Part shown: positions 16,442 to 24,793 of the stretch, one piece after another
How positions within the stretch are numbered: the stretch's first letter is position 1
Layout of the letters: every line of letters starts with the position of its first letter
Assembly (NCBI RefSeq): GCF_023913515.1
Contig: NZ_CP099391.1
Coordinates: forward strand, 992,001 to 1,056,000
Direction: 5' to 3'
DNA from: Natronococcus sp. CG52
GTDB taxonomy: Archaea > Halobacteriota > Halobacteria > Halobacteriales > Natrialbaceae
DNA: 64,000 bases
Notes under the pieces: model-generated
What the model saw: the letters and a program-made list of their open reading frames with translations, nothing else
Told to the model about the DNA's origin: nothing
The model's database searches: none
Program-made: the position numbers and the translations under genes

Positions 16442-17875
16442 GTGGCAACCGAGTCGTTTCCCCGCCCGATCGGTACGCGACGTCGTTTCACTGGACTGCT
16501 CACAGCGACTGCACTCGGCGTCTACCTCCTGTTGATTATCGGTGCGACGACCTCGCTCACGGACGCGGCCGCCGCGTGTTCGACGTGGCCGACCTGCCAC
16601 GCACCGGCCGATCCCCTGAGTCAAACGGGTCTGGCGATCGCCTGGGGACACCGCCTCGCCGCCGTTTTCGTCGGCCTGTTCGTCGCAGCGAGTGCGGTCG
16701 CCGCAACGCTCGGCGACGCCTCGAGTCGCGTCCGGGCCGTCCTGCTCGTCGGCGTCGTGCTGTACGCCGTCCAGATCGGCGTCGGCGCCGCCACCGCCAC
16801 GCTCGGACCCGCTGCGATCGTTCCCGGGCTTCACCTCGCGCTCGGCCTCGTGATCTTCACGGCCGTCGTCCTCGCGCTCGCCTGGGATCTCGAACTCGCG
16901 ACCGGACGCGAGAACGACGTCATCGAGTCGCCGGAGCCGCTCGAGGTCGATCCCGCCGCGACGGATGACCGATCGCTACCCTCGGGTGGACTCGCTCGCG
17001 CCCGACTCACCGCGTTCGCGTACTTCAAAATGATGAAGCCGCGGCTGATGTGGCTGCTCTGTCTCGTCGCCGCCGCGGGGATGGCCCTCGCCGCCGGCCC
17101 GACGATCGACCGATACGTCATCGTCGCCACGCTCAGCGGCGGCGTCCTCGCGATCGGCGCCTCGGGGACGTTCAACCACGTCCTCGAGCGCGACGTCGAC
17201 CAGCGGATGTCCCGGACGGCCGACCGGCCGCTGGCGACGGAGCTGATTCCGGTCCGGAACGCGCTGCTCTTCGGCTTCTTCCTGTCGGGGGCGTCGATGG
17301 CCGTCTTCCTGACGATTAACCCCCTCGCGGCCGCGCTCGGACTCGCCGCGATCCTGTTTTACAGCGTCGTCTACACGCTGTTGCTCAAACCGAACACGGT
17401 TCAGAACACGGTCATCGGCGGACTCGCAGGTGCGCTGCCGGCGCTGATCGGCTGGGCGGCCGTCACCAACGAGATCGGCCTTCCCGCGCTCGCGCTCGCG
17501 GGCGTCATCTTCCTCTGGACGCCGGCGCACTTCTACAACCTCGCGCTCGCGTACAAGGACGACTACGCCCGCGGCGGGTTCCCGATGATGCCCGTCGTCC
17601 GCGGCGAGACGACCACGCGAAAGCACATCCTCTACTACCTCGCCGCGACCCTCGTCGGAACGGTCGGACTCGCCTGGATCACGGATCTCGGCGCGCTCTA
17701 CGCGACGACGGTCGTCGTCTTCGGTGGCATTTTCCTCTGGACCGCCGTCGCCCTCCACTTCGAGCAGACCGAATCCGCGGCGTTCCGCTCGTTCCACGCC
17801 TCGAACGCGTTCCTCGGCGCCGTTCTCGTCGCGATTCTCGTCGACGCGCTCGTGCTCACCACGTCGCTGTTCTGA
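16442..17875 (+). CDS. ctaB: Heme O synthase (protoheme IX farnesyltransferase) fused to a CtaA-like half
   Basis: This 477-residue membrane enzyme attaches a farnesyl tail to protoheme IX to give heme O for terminal oxidases. Residues about 15-160 form four helices with the heme A synthase (COX15/CtaA) landmarks CSTWPTCHAP and AWGHRLAAVFVG plus LHLALGLVIF. This corresponds to one four-helix bundle instead of the two in bacterial CtaA. Residues about 190-477 are CtaB: KMMKPRLMWLLCLVAAAG, the prenyl-diphosphate site NHVLERDVDQRMSRTADRPL and the second site YKDDYARGGFPMMPV. Start is GTG at 16442, about 30 bases after CCTAAATAC. Similar fusions are known in haloarchaea. Confidence 0.92.
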   Translation: MATESFPRPIGTRRRFTGLLTATALGVYLLLIIGATTSLTDAAAACSTWPTCHAPADPLSQTGLAIAWGHRLAAVFVGLFVAASAVAATLGDASSRVRAVLLVGVVLYAVQIGVGAATATLGPAAIVPGLHLALGLVIFTAVVLALAWDLELATGRENDVIESPEPLEVDPAATDDRSLPSGGLARARLTAFAYFKMMKPRLMWLLCLVAAAGMALAAGPTIDRYVIVATLSGGVLAIGASGTFNHVLERDVDQRMSRTADRPLATELIPVRNALLFGFFLSGASMAVFLTINPLAAALGLAAILFYSVVYTLLLKPNTVQNTVIGGLAGALPALIGWAAVTNEIGLPALALAGVIFLWTPAHFYNLALAYKDDYARGGFPMMPVVRGETTTRKHILYYLAATLVGTVGLAWITDLGALYATTVVVFGGIFLWTAVALHFEQTESAAFRSFHASNAFLGAVLVAILVDALVLTTSLF

Positions 17876-17951
17876 TTTTTCGCTCTCTGTTCCCCGGGCA
17901 CGTGCAGGCGATACCGTCACTGTCGGTCATCACCGAGTGCAGTCGACGCGT

Positions 17952-18299
17952 ATGGTATTCGCCACCACCTTCGTCATCAGTCTCGTGACCGGCGGGCTGG
18001 GAGTGTACCTCGGCGCACGACTCGTCCTCGGGTCGGACGACCGCATCAACGCGCTCGTCACGGGGTTGCTCGGGGCCGTCGTCCTGGTCGGGGGTGGACT
18101 GCTCTTCGGCTGGGTGCCGGTACTGGGCCAGCTCTTGCTGTTTCTCGCCTACGTCGCGATGATCCGCCACCGCTACTCGGCCGACTGGATCGACGCGGCG
18201 AAGGTTTCGGGTATCGCCTGGCTCACGGTCGTCGTCGTGCTGGCGCTGCTCGCGGTCGCCGGCGTCGTGACGCTCGAGGTCGTCGGAATTCCCGGCTGA
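17952..18299 (+). CDS. Small haloarchaeal membrane protein, four helices
   Basis: The 115-residue protein is almost entirely hydrophobic: TTFVISLVTGGLGVYLGARL, then ALVTGLLGAVVLVGGGLLFG, LGQLLLFLAYVAMI and IAWLTVVVVLALLAVAGVVT. HRYSADWIDAAKVSG is a loop before the last helix. It follows the heme O synthase gene by about 75 bases on the same strand and could be co-transcribed. Family is common in haloarchaea, function unknown. The ATG at 17952 is the first that starts the hydrophobic protein. Confidence 0.75.
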   Translation: MVFATTFVISLVTGGLGVYLGARLVLGSDDRINALVTGLLGAVVLVGGGLLFGWVPVLGQLLLFLAYVAMIRHRYSADWIDAAKVSGIAWLTVVVVLALLAVAGVVTLEVVGIPG

Positions 18300-18410
18300 C
18301 CGGCCGCGTTCCGGGTCGCGTCGACCGTCGGCTCTGGAACCAGCGTTAGTGCGCGGCCGACCGCGCGGAAACGGTATCCATAACACCCCCCACCCCATAG
18401 CGATTGTCGA

Positions 18411-19058
18411 ATGAACCGCCGTTCGTTTCTCACACTGACTGCCGGAGTCGGCACGTCGCTGGCGCTCGCAGGCTGTACGGCGTTGTTCGACGCCTCGCTT
18501 CCCGACGACCTCGAGGACGTCGAACCCGACGCCGATCAGCTTCCGACCCCGACTGTCGGTGGGGGCGACGTCACCGTCGACGTCTACGAAGACTTCGCCT
18601 GTCCGACCTGCCAGGAGTTTCAGGCCGACGTGTTTCCCGAACTCGAGCAGCGCCTCCTCGAGGAGGACGAGGCGACGTACCGTCACTACGACTTTCCGTT
18701 GCCGGTGGAGGACGAGTCGATCCCGATGGCGAACGCCGCCCGAACCGTCCAGGCCGCGACGGGTACCGGCGACGAGCCGGCCGGCCAGTTTTTCAAATAC
18801 AAGCGGACGGTGATGGACGCCGACGACTGGAGCGACGAGCGCCTGGCGGACCTCGCGGAAGCCGAGATCGGCATCGACCGGGGTATCGTCATCGACGGCC
18901 TCGAGGAGGAAACCTACTACCCGACGCTCGCCGCCGACTGGAACCGGGGCGACGAGAACGGTGTCGACCGCACGCCGACCGTACTGGTCGACGGCGAGGC
19001 AGTCGACGATCCGCTCGACGCCGACGAGATCGTCTCGATGGTCGACGGCTCCGCGTGA
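18411..19058 (+). CDS. DsbA-like thioredoxin-fold lipoprotein
   Basis: The 215-residue protein has a Tat-type N-terminus MNRRSFLTLTAGVG and a lipobox LALAGC (lipidation at Cys22), so it is probably tethered outside the membrane. The thioredoxin-fold domain has the active-site CPTC at residues 64-67 in VYEDFACPTCQEF, and a late cis-Pro loop in RTPTVLVDGEAV. A helical insertion around 105-170 is typical of DsbA/DSBA-like thiol oxidoreductases. It could catalyse disulfide exchange in exported proteins, including oxidase subunits made by nearby genes; that link is only positional. Confidence 0.88.
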   Translation: MNRRSFLTLTAGVGTSLALAGCTALFDASLPDDLEDVEPDADQLPTPTVGGGDVTVDVYEDFACPTCQEFQADVFPELEQRLLEEDEATYRHYDFPLPVEDESIPMANAARTVQAATGTGDEPAGQFFKYKRTVMDADDWSDERLADLAEAEIGIDRGIVIDGLEEETYYPTLAADWNRGDENGVDRTPTVLVDGEAVDDPLDADEIVSMVDGSA

Positions 19059-19188
19059 CGGCGGTTTTACGGGAGTTCGAACGCGAGATTGGCGGTTCTA
19101 ACCTGCGATACTGATTCGGGTACCGATCGGTCGTTTCGAAAACGACGGTTCGATGGCGACGGTTCGTCCGACCGTCGGATCGAGTTCG

Positions 19189-20187
19189 TTACTCGCCGCT
19201 GCCACGAGCCGAATCGATCCGCTCGAACTGCTCGTCGCTGAGGTCCAGTTCGACCGCGCCGACGTTCTCCTCGAGCTGGTCGGTCGACCGCGCACCGACG
19301 ATCGGCACGCAGGTAAAGCGGTCCTGCTGCACGAGCCACCGCAGGGAGACCTGTGCGGGCGAGGCGTCGACCTCGTCGGCGACGGACTCGACGGCCTCGA
19401 GGACGTCCCAGGCCCGGTCCGTCGCGTACCGGTCCTCGAACATGCCGTCGAAGTCGCCACGCGAGCCGTCCGGCGCCTCGACGCTTCCGTCCTCGGCGCG
19501 ATCGTACTTGCCGGTCAGGAAGCCGCCCGCGAGCGGGGAGTACGGACAGACCGCGAGGTTCTGGTCGGCGCAGACGTCGAGATAGTCGCCGACGGCGTCG
19601 TAGTGGGCCGCGTTGACCATCGGCTGGGTGACGTCGAATCGCTCGAGTCCCTCGACGTCGCTGGTCCAGAGCGCCTTCGTGAGCTTCCAGGCGGCCATCG
19701 TCGAGGCGCCGAGGTAGTTGACCTTCCCCTCGCGGACGAGTTCCGTCAGCACCGACATGGTCTCCTCGATCGGGGTGTCCTCGTCCCAGCGGTGGATGTA
19801 ATAGAGGTCGAGGTAGTCGGTCCCCAATCGCTCGAGGGTGCCCTCGATCTGTGCTCGGATGTGCTTGCGTCCCAGTCCGGAGTCGTTCGGTCCGGGTTCA
19901 CCCCAGCCGTCGAACGGGAAGTAGACCTTCGACGCGATGACGAAGTCCTCGCGGTCGCGGTCCTCGAGCCACTCGCCGATCCACTCCTCGCTGGTGCCGT
20001 CCGGGTCGCCGTAGACGTTGGCGGTGTCGATGAAGTTGATGCCGCTGTCCCAGGCCGCGTCCAGCAGTTCGTGGGCCTCCTCGCGGTCGGTCTCGAGTTC
20101 GCCGTCGCTTTGCTTGCCGAATCGCCAGGTGCCAAAGCAGAGCTTCGAGACGGTCGTCCCCGTGTTGCCGAGCGTGGTGTACTCCAT
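19189..20187 (-). CDS. Aldo/keto reductase
   Basis: The 332-residue TIM-barrel oxidoreductase starts MEYTTLGNTGTTVSKLCFGT, the family opening. The catalytic tetrad is visible: Asp and Tyr in NFIDTANVYGDPDG, Lys in FVIASKVYFP and His in LDLYYIHRWDEDTP. The NADP-binding C-terminus has VCPYSPLAGGFLTGKY and VGARSTDQLEEN. The ATG at 20187 is chosen because an upstream in-frame ATG (20214) adds only residues outside the barrel. It belongs to the YajO/YccK-like group judging from the HRWDEDTPIEETM segment. Substrate unknown. Confidence 0.92.
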   Translation of the reverse strand: MEYTTLGNTGTTVSKLCFGTWRFGKQSDGELETDREEAHELLDAAWDSGINFIDTANVYGDPDGTSEEWIGEWLEDRDREDFVIASKVYFPFDGWGEPGPNDSGLGRKHIRAQIEGTLERLGTDYLDLYYIHRWDEDTPIEETMSVLTELVREGKVNYLGASTMAAWKLTKALWTSDVEGLERFDVTQPMVNAAHYDAVGDYLDVCADQNLAVCPYSPLAGGFLTGKYDRAEDGSVEAPDGSRGDFDGMFEDRYATDRAWDVLEAVESVADEVDASPAQVSLRWLVQQDRFTCVPIVGARSTDQLEENVGAVELDLSDEQFERIDSARGSGE

Positions 20188-20250
20188 GTTCGACGGTTCG
20201 GCGGCGAGGACCAAAACGGGTCGGGAAGCGGTAGTCGCCCCGCGCGATCG

Positions 20251-21519
20251 CTAATCGTCGCCGACGACGGCGTCCGTCGACCGTGCGGGTTCCGATGACG
20301 AATCGAGTAGCAGCTTACCTGCGACGCCGGCACCGAGCAGCGCGATCACCGAGAGCGACGCGAAGAACGCGCCCGTCGAGACGCGATCCAGTAGGACGCC
20401 GCCGACGGAGATGCTCGCCGCTCCGAGGCCGAACATTCCGAGGTACGTGTATCCGTACGCGAGTCCGCGCGTCTCGGCGGACGTGTAGACGGCGACGGCC
20501 TCCTGGTAGAACGGTTCGATCGCGAACAACGAGAAGCCGAGCGCACCGCAGAACAGCAGGATCGGACCGACGCCCGTCGACGACACGGGAACGAACGCGA
20601 GCGCGAGGAGCGCGAGGAGCGCGAATACGACGACGAGCCCGCGCGCTACGGGGACGCGGCTGGTCAGTTTCCCTGCCGCGTACTGCCCCGCCATTCCGGC
20701 TACGAGCAGCCAGACGTAGACGTAGTCACCGAGCGCGAACTCCTCGAAGCCGGCCGGCGCCTCGACCCCGCTCATCGCCGGCAACCCGTTCAGGATCTCC
20801 GGCAGGTACGTCAACGCGCCGCGGTAGTAGAGGCCGACGAGCGTGACGACGGCGAACACGAGGAGGAACGCGCCGCCGAACAGTGTTCGCGACGTCTCGA
20901 CGAGGTCGGACGCCGACTGCGACCGACCGGCGGCGTCGGCCGCGCTGTCGTCGAGCGCGGCGGTCGGGTCGAACCGCACCCGGAGGCCGTACGCGGTCGC
21001 GAGCAGTCCCGGGGCGGCGAGCGCGACGGCGACGAGGCGCCACTCGAAGAGCACCAGCAGCGTCGCAGTGGCGAACGGGCCGAGCGCAATTCCGACGTTG
21101 CCGGCGATACCGTGCCACGCGAAGACGGTCCCGCGATCTTCGACGCCGGTGCTGATGAGCGCGAGCCCCGCCGGATGGTAGACGCTCGCGGTGACGCCCC
21201 AGAGCAGCAGGCTGGCCGCGACGGCGACGATCGAACTCGCGAACGCGAGCGAGACGAAGGCGACGCTCATACCGGCGAGACACACCAGAACGAGGGGTTT
21301 CGGCCCGTATCGATCGGTCAGCATCCCGGCGGGTAACGCGCCGATACCGAACGGCGCGTATCCGAGGGCGACGATGAGGCCGATGAGGGCGACCGATACC
21401 TCGAACTCCGCGATCCAGACGACCAGCAGGATCGGAATCGCCAGTTCGAACCAGTGGACGATTCCGTGGGCGGTCATCGTGAAGAGTGCGATCGATCTGT
21501 CGTTGTCGGTGAGCGTCAT
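20251..21519 (-). CDS. Major facilitator superfamily transporter
   Basis: The 422-residue protein has about 12 hydrophobic helices and the MFS loop 2-3 signature in GALPAGMLTDRYGPKPLVLV (G-x-x-x-D-R-x-G-x-K/R). First helix region is FTMTAHGIVHWFELAIPILL. It resembles nitrate/nitrite or multidrug type haloarchaeal MFS proteins only generally, so the cargo is unknown. The ATG at 21519 is chosen over far-upstream starts because the upstream extension is arginine-rich, non-hydrophobic and antisense to the oxidoreductase gene. It lies 65 bases downstream of the aldo/keto reductase start on the same strand. Confidence 0.9.
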   Translation of the reverse strand: MTLTDNDRSIALFTMTAHGIVHWFELAIPILLVVWIAEFEVSVALIGLIVALGYAPFGIGALPAGMLTDRYGPKPLVLVCLAGMSVAFVSLAFASSIVAVAASLLLWGVTASVYHPAGLALISTGVEDRGTVFAWHGIAGNVGIALGPFATATLLVLFEWRLVAVALAAPGLLATAYGLRVRFDPTAALDDSAADAAGRSQSASDLVETSRTLFGGAFLLVFAVVTLVGLYYRGALTYLPEILNGLPAMSGVEAPAGFEEFALGDYVYVWLLVAGMAGQYAAGKLTSRVPVARGLVVVFALLALLALAFVPVSSTGVGPILLFCGALGFSLFAIEPFYQEAVAVYTSAETRGLAYGYTYLGMFGLGAASISVGGVLLDRVSTGAFFASLSVIALLGAGVAGKLLLDSSSEPARSTDAVVGDD

Positions 21520-21626
21520 TCGTTGCGGAACCGATACCCGTACGGCGCCGGTCCGCCCACTTAGCGGTTCGGAAACGACTCCCGTGTCGCCGGATACGCT
21601 TCCCTGACAAACGAGGACGACCGCGC

Positions 21627-22583
21627 TCAGTCGAACGACGGCAGCACTTCCTCCTCGTAGAACTCGAGCGCCTCTTCCTGTTCCGGGCCGACCTGGTGGA
21701 AGTAGACGTGGTCGTAGCCGGCGTCGACGGCCTGCTCGATGCTGTCGATGTGGTCCTGCGGGTCCGGACTGGTCGTGGTGCCGGCCTCGGCGACGTCCTC
21801 TTTCTCGACCATCTGGGCGGCCTGTTCGAAGTGCGCCGGCGTCGGCAGCTCCTGGCCGAGTTCGCCCGGGATCGAGCCGTTCGGCCAGTACTCGTAGACC
21901 GTCTCGACCGCTTCTTCCTCGCTCTCGGCGTAACAGCCGTGCAGTTGGGTGTACTTCGGGCCGTCGCCGCCGGCGTCCTCGTAGGCCTCGACCGGCTCTT
22001 CCTTCGGTCCGGAGCACCAGAGCCCGTCGGTGTTCTCGGCGACCCACTCGGCGGTCTGGGGACCGAACGCGCTCCCGATCGTCGTCGGCTGTTCGTCGGG
22101 GCAGGTGTAGAGGCGCGCGTTCTCGACCGTGTAGTGCTCGCCGCGGTGACTCGTCGTCTGGCCCGTCCAGAGTTTGCGCATGACGTCCATCGCTTCGTCC
22201 AGCATCTCGAGGCGGACGTCGTGTTCGGGCCAGCGCTCGCCCGTGACGTGCTCGTTCAGGTTCTCGCCGGTACCGACGCCGAAGGTGAACCGGTCGCCGA
22301 ACATCTCGTCGACGGTGGCGACGGCGTGGGCGACGTTGACCGGATGGATCCGGATCGTCGGACAGGTGACGCCGACGCCGACTTCGATCTCGTCGGTCGC
22401 GTTCGCGATAGCGCCGAGCGTCGACCAGACGAACGGCGATTCACCCTGCGCGGAGACCCACGGGTGGAAGTGGTCCGAGATCGAGAGAAAGTCGAATCCC
22501 GCCCGCTCCGCTCGTTCGGCGATGTCGACGAGTTCGTTCGGTCCGTGCTCCTCGCTCGAGAGGGTGTATCCGAGTCGTGCCAT
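21627..22583 (-). CDS. F420-dependent LLM-class oxidoreductase (TIGR03557-type)
   Basis: The 318-residue TIM-barrel protein is luciferase-like. Landmarks: RLGYTLSSEEHGPNELVDIA at the start, SISDHFHPWVSAQGESPFVW (His residues near the deazaflavin), GVGVTCPTIRIHPVNVAHAV, FTFGVGTGENLNEHVTGERW, and DHVYFHQVGPEQ near the C-terminus. These blocks are those of TIGR03557, the F420-dependent glucose-6-phosphate-dehydrogenase-like group. Haloarchaea make F420, so hydride transfer to or from F420 is likely, with substrate unknown. The start ATG at 22583 is unambiguous. Confidence 0.9.
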   Translation of the reverse strand: MARLGYTLSSEEHGPNELVDIAERAERAGFDFLSISDHFHPWVSAQGESPFVWSTLGAIANATDEIEVGVGVTCPTIRIHPVNVAHAVATVDEMFGDRFTFGVGTGENLNEHVTGERWPEHDVRLEMLDEAMDVMRKLWTGQTTSHRGEHYTVENARLYTCPDEQPTTIGSAFGPQTAEWVAENTDGLWCSGPKEEPVEAYEDAGGDGPKYTQLHGCYAESEEEAVETVYEYWPNGSIPGELGQELPTPAHFEQAAQMVEKEDVAEAGTTTSPDPQDHIDSIEQAVDAGYDHVYFHQVGPEQEEALEFYEEEVLPSFD

Positions 22584-22873
22584 CGACGCAGTGCTACCAC
22601 AACCGTGCGTCTAACGGTTCACCCTGCGAAAGCAAGAGCGCGGCCGAGGAGCGGTCCGCCGTACTGCCGAAGGAGAGGCAACTCTCGACGGGGCTCTGGA
22701 GGCGTAGTAGATGATCGCCACCGACGGCGGGGACGGAATCGCGAACGCCACGAACTCGGCTCACGCTGTCCCGTACTCGTCCGCCGCGAGCGCGTACAGT
22801 TCGACCGAGCGCACGTACTACCCGTCGGTCGGGAATCGAACGGCTTACGCCGGCCGCGCCGATAGCGGCCCGT

Positions 22874-23815
22874 ATGGATACCCCGGTCGTCGCAGAGGGG
22901 CTGGAAAAGCGCTACGGCGAGACGGTTGCGCTGTCTGGTGTGACACTGTCGGTCGAACGGGGCGAGGTCTTCGCACTCATCGGCCCGAACGGCGCGGGCA
23001 AGACGACGCTCGTCCGCGCGCTCACGGGCACGACGGAGCCCGATTCGGGCAGCGCACGGGTCCTCGACGAGGAGCCGGCGGCCGTCGACCGCGATCGACT
23101 CGGCGTCCTTCCGCAGGCGTTCTCGCCGCCGGACCGGCTCACCGCCCGCGAACTGCTCGCCTACTACGCCGGACTCTACGCCGAGCACCGCGACCCCGAG
23201 GACGTGTTGGCCGACGTCGGTCTCGTAGACGCGGGTGAGACGTGGTACGAGGATCTCTCGGGCGGCCAGCAGCGCCGAGTCTGCGTCGGGACGACGCTGG
23301 TGAACGACCCGACCGTGCTCTTTCTCGACGAGCCGACGACCGGCATCGACCCCGCCGGCCGCCGAACCGTCTGGCGGCTGATCGAGGACCTCGCCGAGGC
23401 CGGGACGACGGTCTTTCTGACGACACACGACATGGCCGAGGCCGAGCGCCTCGCCGACCGCGTCGGCCTGTTAGCCGACGGCGACCTCGTCGCACGAGGG
23501 ACGCCCGCCGACCTCGTCGCCGAACACGCCGGCTCGAGCCGCCTGACGGTCGAGACGGCCGCCGCTCCGGAGGCGTTCGACGACCTTTCGTTCCCGGTCG
23601 CCGCTCGAGACGGCGAGATCGTCGTACGCGACGTCTCGCCCACCGATATCGGGACCGTCGTCGACTACCTCGACGACCGCGAGGTCGCGTACTCCGGCCT
23701 GTCCTGGTCCGAACCCGACCTGGAGGACGTCTACCTCGCGCTGGCCGACGAGACAGAACTCGAGCGAACCGACCGGACCGGCGAGACGCTCGCTCGTACG
23801 GGTGAGACGGCATGA
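22874..23815 (+). CDS. ABC transporter ATP-binding protein
   Basis: The 313-residue protein is a complete ABC ATPase: Walker A GPNGAGKTT (residues 37-45), Q-loop in LGVLPQAFSPPDR, signature LSGGQQRR, Walker B VLFLDEPTTGID and the switch histidine TTHD. The C-terminal 90 residues form an extra domain as in drug or antibiotic export ATPases (DrrA-like). Its stop overlaps the start of the permease gene by 4 bases, so they form an ABC-2 exporter operon. Cargo not indicated by context. Confidence 0.94.
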   Translation: MDTPVVAEGLEKRYGETVALSGVTLSVERGEVFALIGPNGAGKTTLVRALTGTTEPDSGSARVLDEEPAAVDRDRLGVLPQAFSPPDRLTARELLAYYAGLYAEHRDPEDVLADVGLVDAGETWYEDLSGGQQRRVCVGTTLVNDPTVLFLDEPTTGIDPAGRRTVWRLIEDLAEAGTTVFLTTHDMAEAERLADRVGLLADGDLVARGTPADLVAEHAGSSRLTVETAAAPEAFDDLSFPVAARDGEIVVRDVSPTDIGTVVDYLDDREVAYSGLSWSEPDLEDVYLALADETELERTDRTGETLARTGETA

Positions 23816-24585
23816 GTGCGGTCGACCGCGTTCGTGCGGAGACCGGCGCCGGCTGGCGATCGTTCGTCCGCCGGCGGACCGCGGTCTTCTTCACGTTCTT
23901 TTTCCCGGTGATCCTGATCGTCATCTTCGGTGCGCTGGTGCGGACGGACCCGACCGGCGAGGGGCTGTTCACGGAACCGCCGGCGTACTACGTGCCGGGT
24001 TATCTCGCGGTCGTCGTCCTCTTTACGCCGCTGTCGCGCCTGGGGAGCGAGGTCGCTCGTCACCGCGAGGGCAACCGCTTCGAGAAACTCGCGACGACGC
24101 CGCTGACCCGCGGCGAGTGGCTGCTCGCCCAGACCGCCGTCAACGCCGTCATCATCGGCCTGGCGAGTCTGCTCATCCTCGCGCTCGTGGTCGTCCTCAC
24201 GGGCGCCGAGATCGTCTTCTCGCCGCTGCTGGTGCCGTACGTGCTCGTCGGCGTCGTCTGCTTCTGCGGGATCGGGACGATGCTCGGCAGCTACACCGAC
24301 TCCCGGGACGGCGCGGTCGCCGCCAGCAACGCCATCGGACTGCCGCTGCTCTTTCTCTCCGAGACGTTCGTCTCGCTCGAGCAACTTCCCGGCTGGTTCG
24401 AACCGCTCGTCAATCTCTCGCCGCTGACGTACTTCGCCCGTGGCGTGCGGGCGACGACGTATCCGGACGCCGGACCGCAGACCGTCGCCGGGATCGACCC
24501 CGCGCTAGCGAACCTGGGGATTCTCGCGGCGATCGCCGTGATTTTCTTCGCGCTCGGCGCCCGGTCGATTCCGCGAACGGACTGA
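23812..24585 (+). CDS. ABC-2 type transporter permease
   Basis: The 257-residue protein has about six membrane helices with the ABC-2 arrangement: an N-terminal amphipathic segment and first helix (TAVFFTFFFPVILIVIFGAL), then LAVVVLFTPLSRLGSEVARH, REGNRFEKLATTPLTRGEWL (coupling region conserved in ABC-2 permeases), further helices, and LSPLTYFARGVRATTYPDAG before the last helix. It is translationally coupled to the ATPase gene and both subunits probably form a homodimeric-pair exporter. Confidence 0.93.
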   Translation: MSAVDRVRAETGAGWRSFVRRRTAVFFTFFFPVILIVIFGALVRTDPTGEGLFTEPPAYYVPGYLAVVVLFTPLSRLGSEVARHREGNRFEKLATTPLTRGEWLLAQTAVNAVIIGLASLLILALVVVLTGAEIVFSPLLVPYVLVGVVCFCGIGTMLGSYTDSRDGAVAASNAIGLPLLFLSETFVSLEQLPGWFEPLVNLSPLTYFARGVRATTYPDAGPQTVAGIDPALANLGILAAIAVIFFALGARSIPRTD

Positions 24586-24752
24586 GTGAAACCGTCACTC
24601 GAGTCCGTCTTGCTGGCGTTCGCGACGGACTCGCCGATTCCACTCCGATCAACGAGGTTTCGGATCGAATACGAGTTCGTCCGTAGTGCCTGTAATAAAG
24701 TGCAGTACCTTTCGATATATATCTTCAGCTCCATTTCAATAACGTCAATCCA

Positions 24753-24778
24753 CGACTATTATTTTATAGCGATAGTCG
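24753..24778 (+). promoter_or_regulatory. Promoter with inverted repeat flanking a TATA box, upstream of the LVIVD gene
   Basis: A TATA-like TTTTATA lies at 24762-24768, 26-32 bases upstream of the ATG at 24794, the leaderless spacing. It is bracketed by a perfect 7-base inverted repeat, CGACTAT at 24753-24759 and ATAGTCG at 24772-24778. A protein binding this palindrome would cover the TATA box, so it is a candidate operator. The surroundings (24700-24790) are markedly AT-rich compared with the genome. Confidence 0.55.
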
Positions 24779-24793
24779 TACTGTTCGCCCGTT

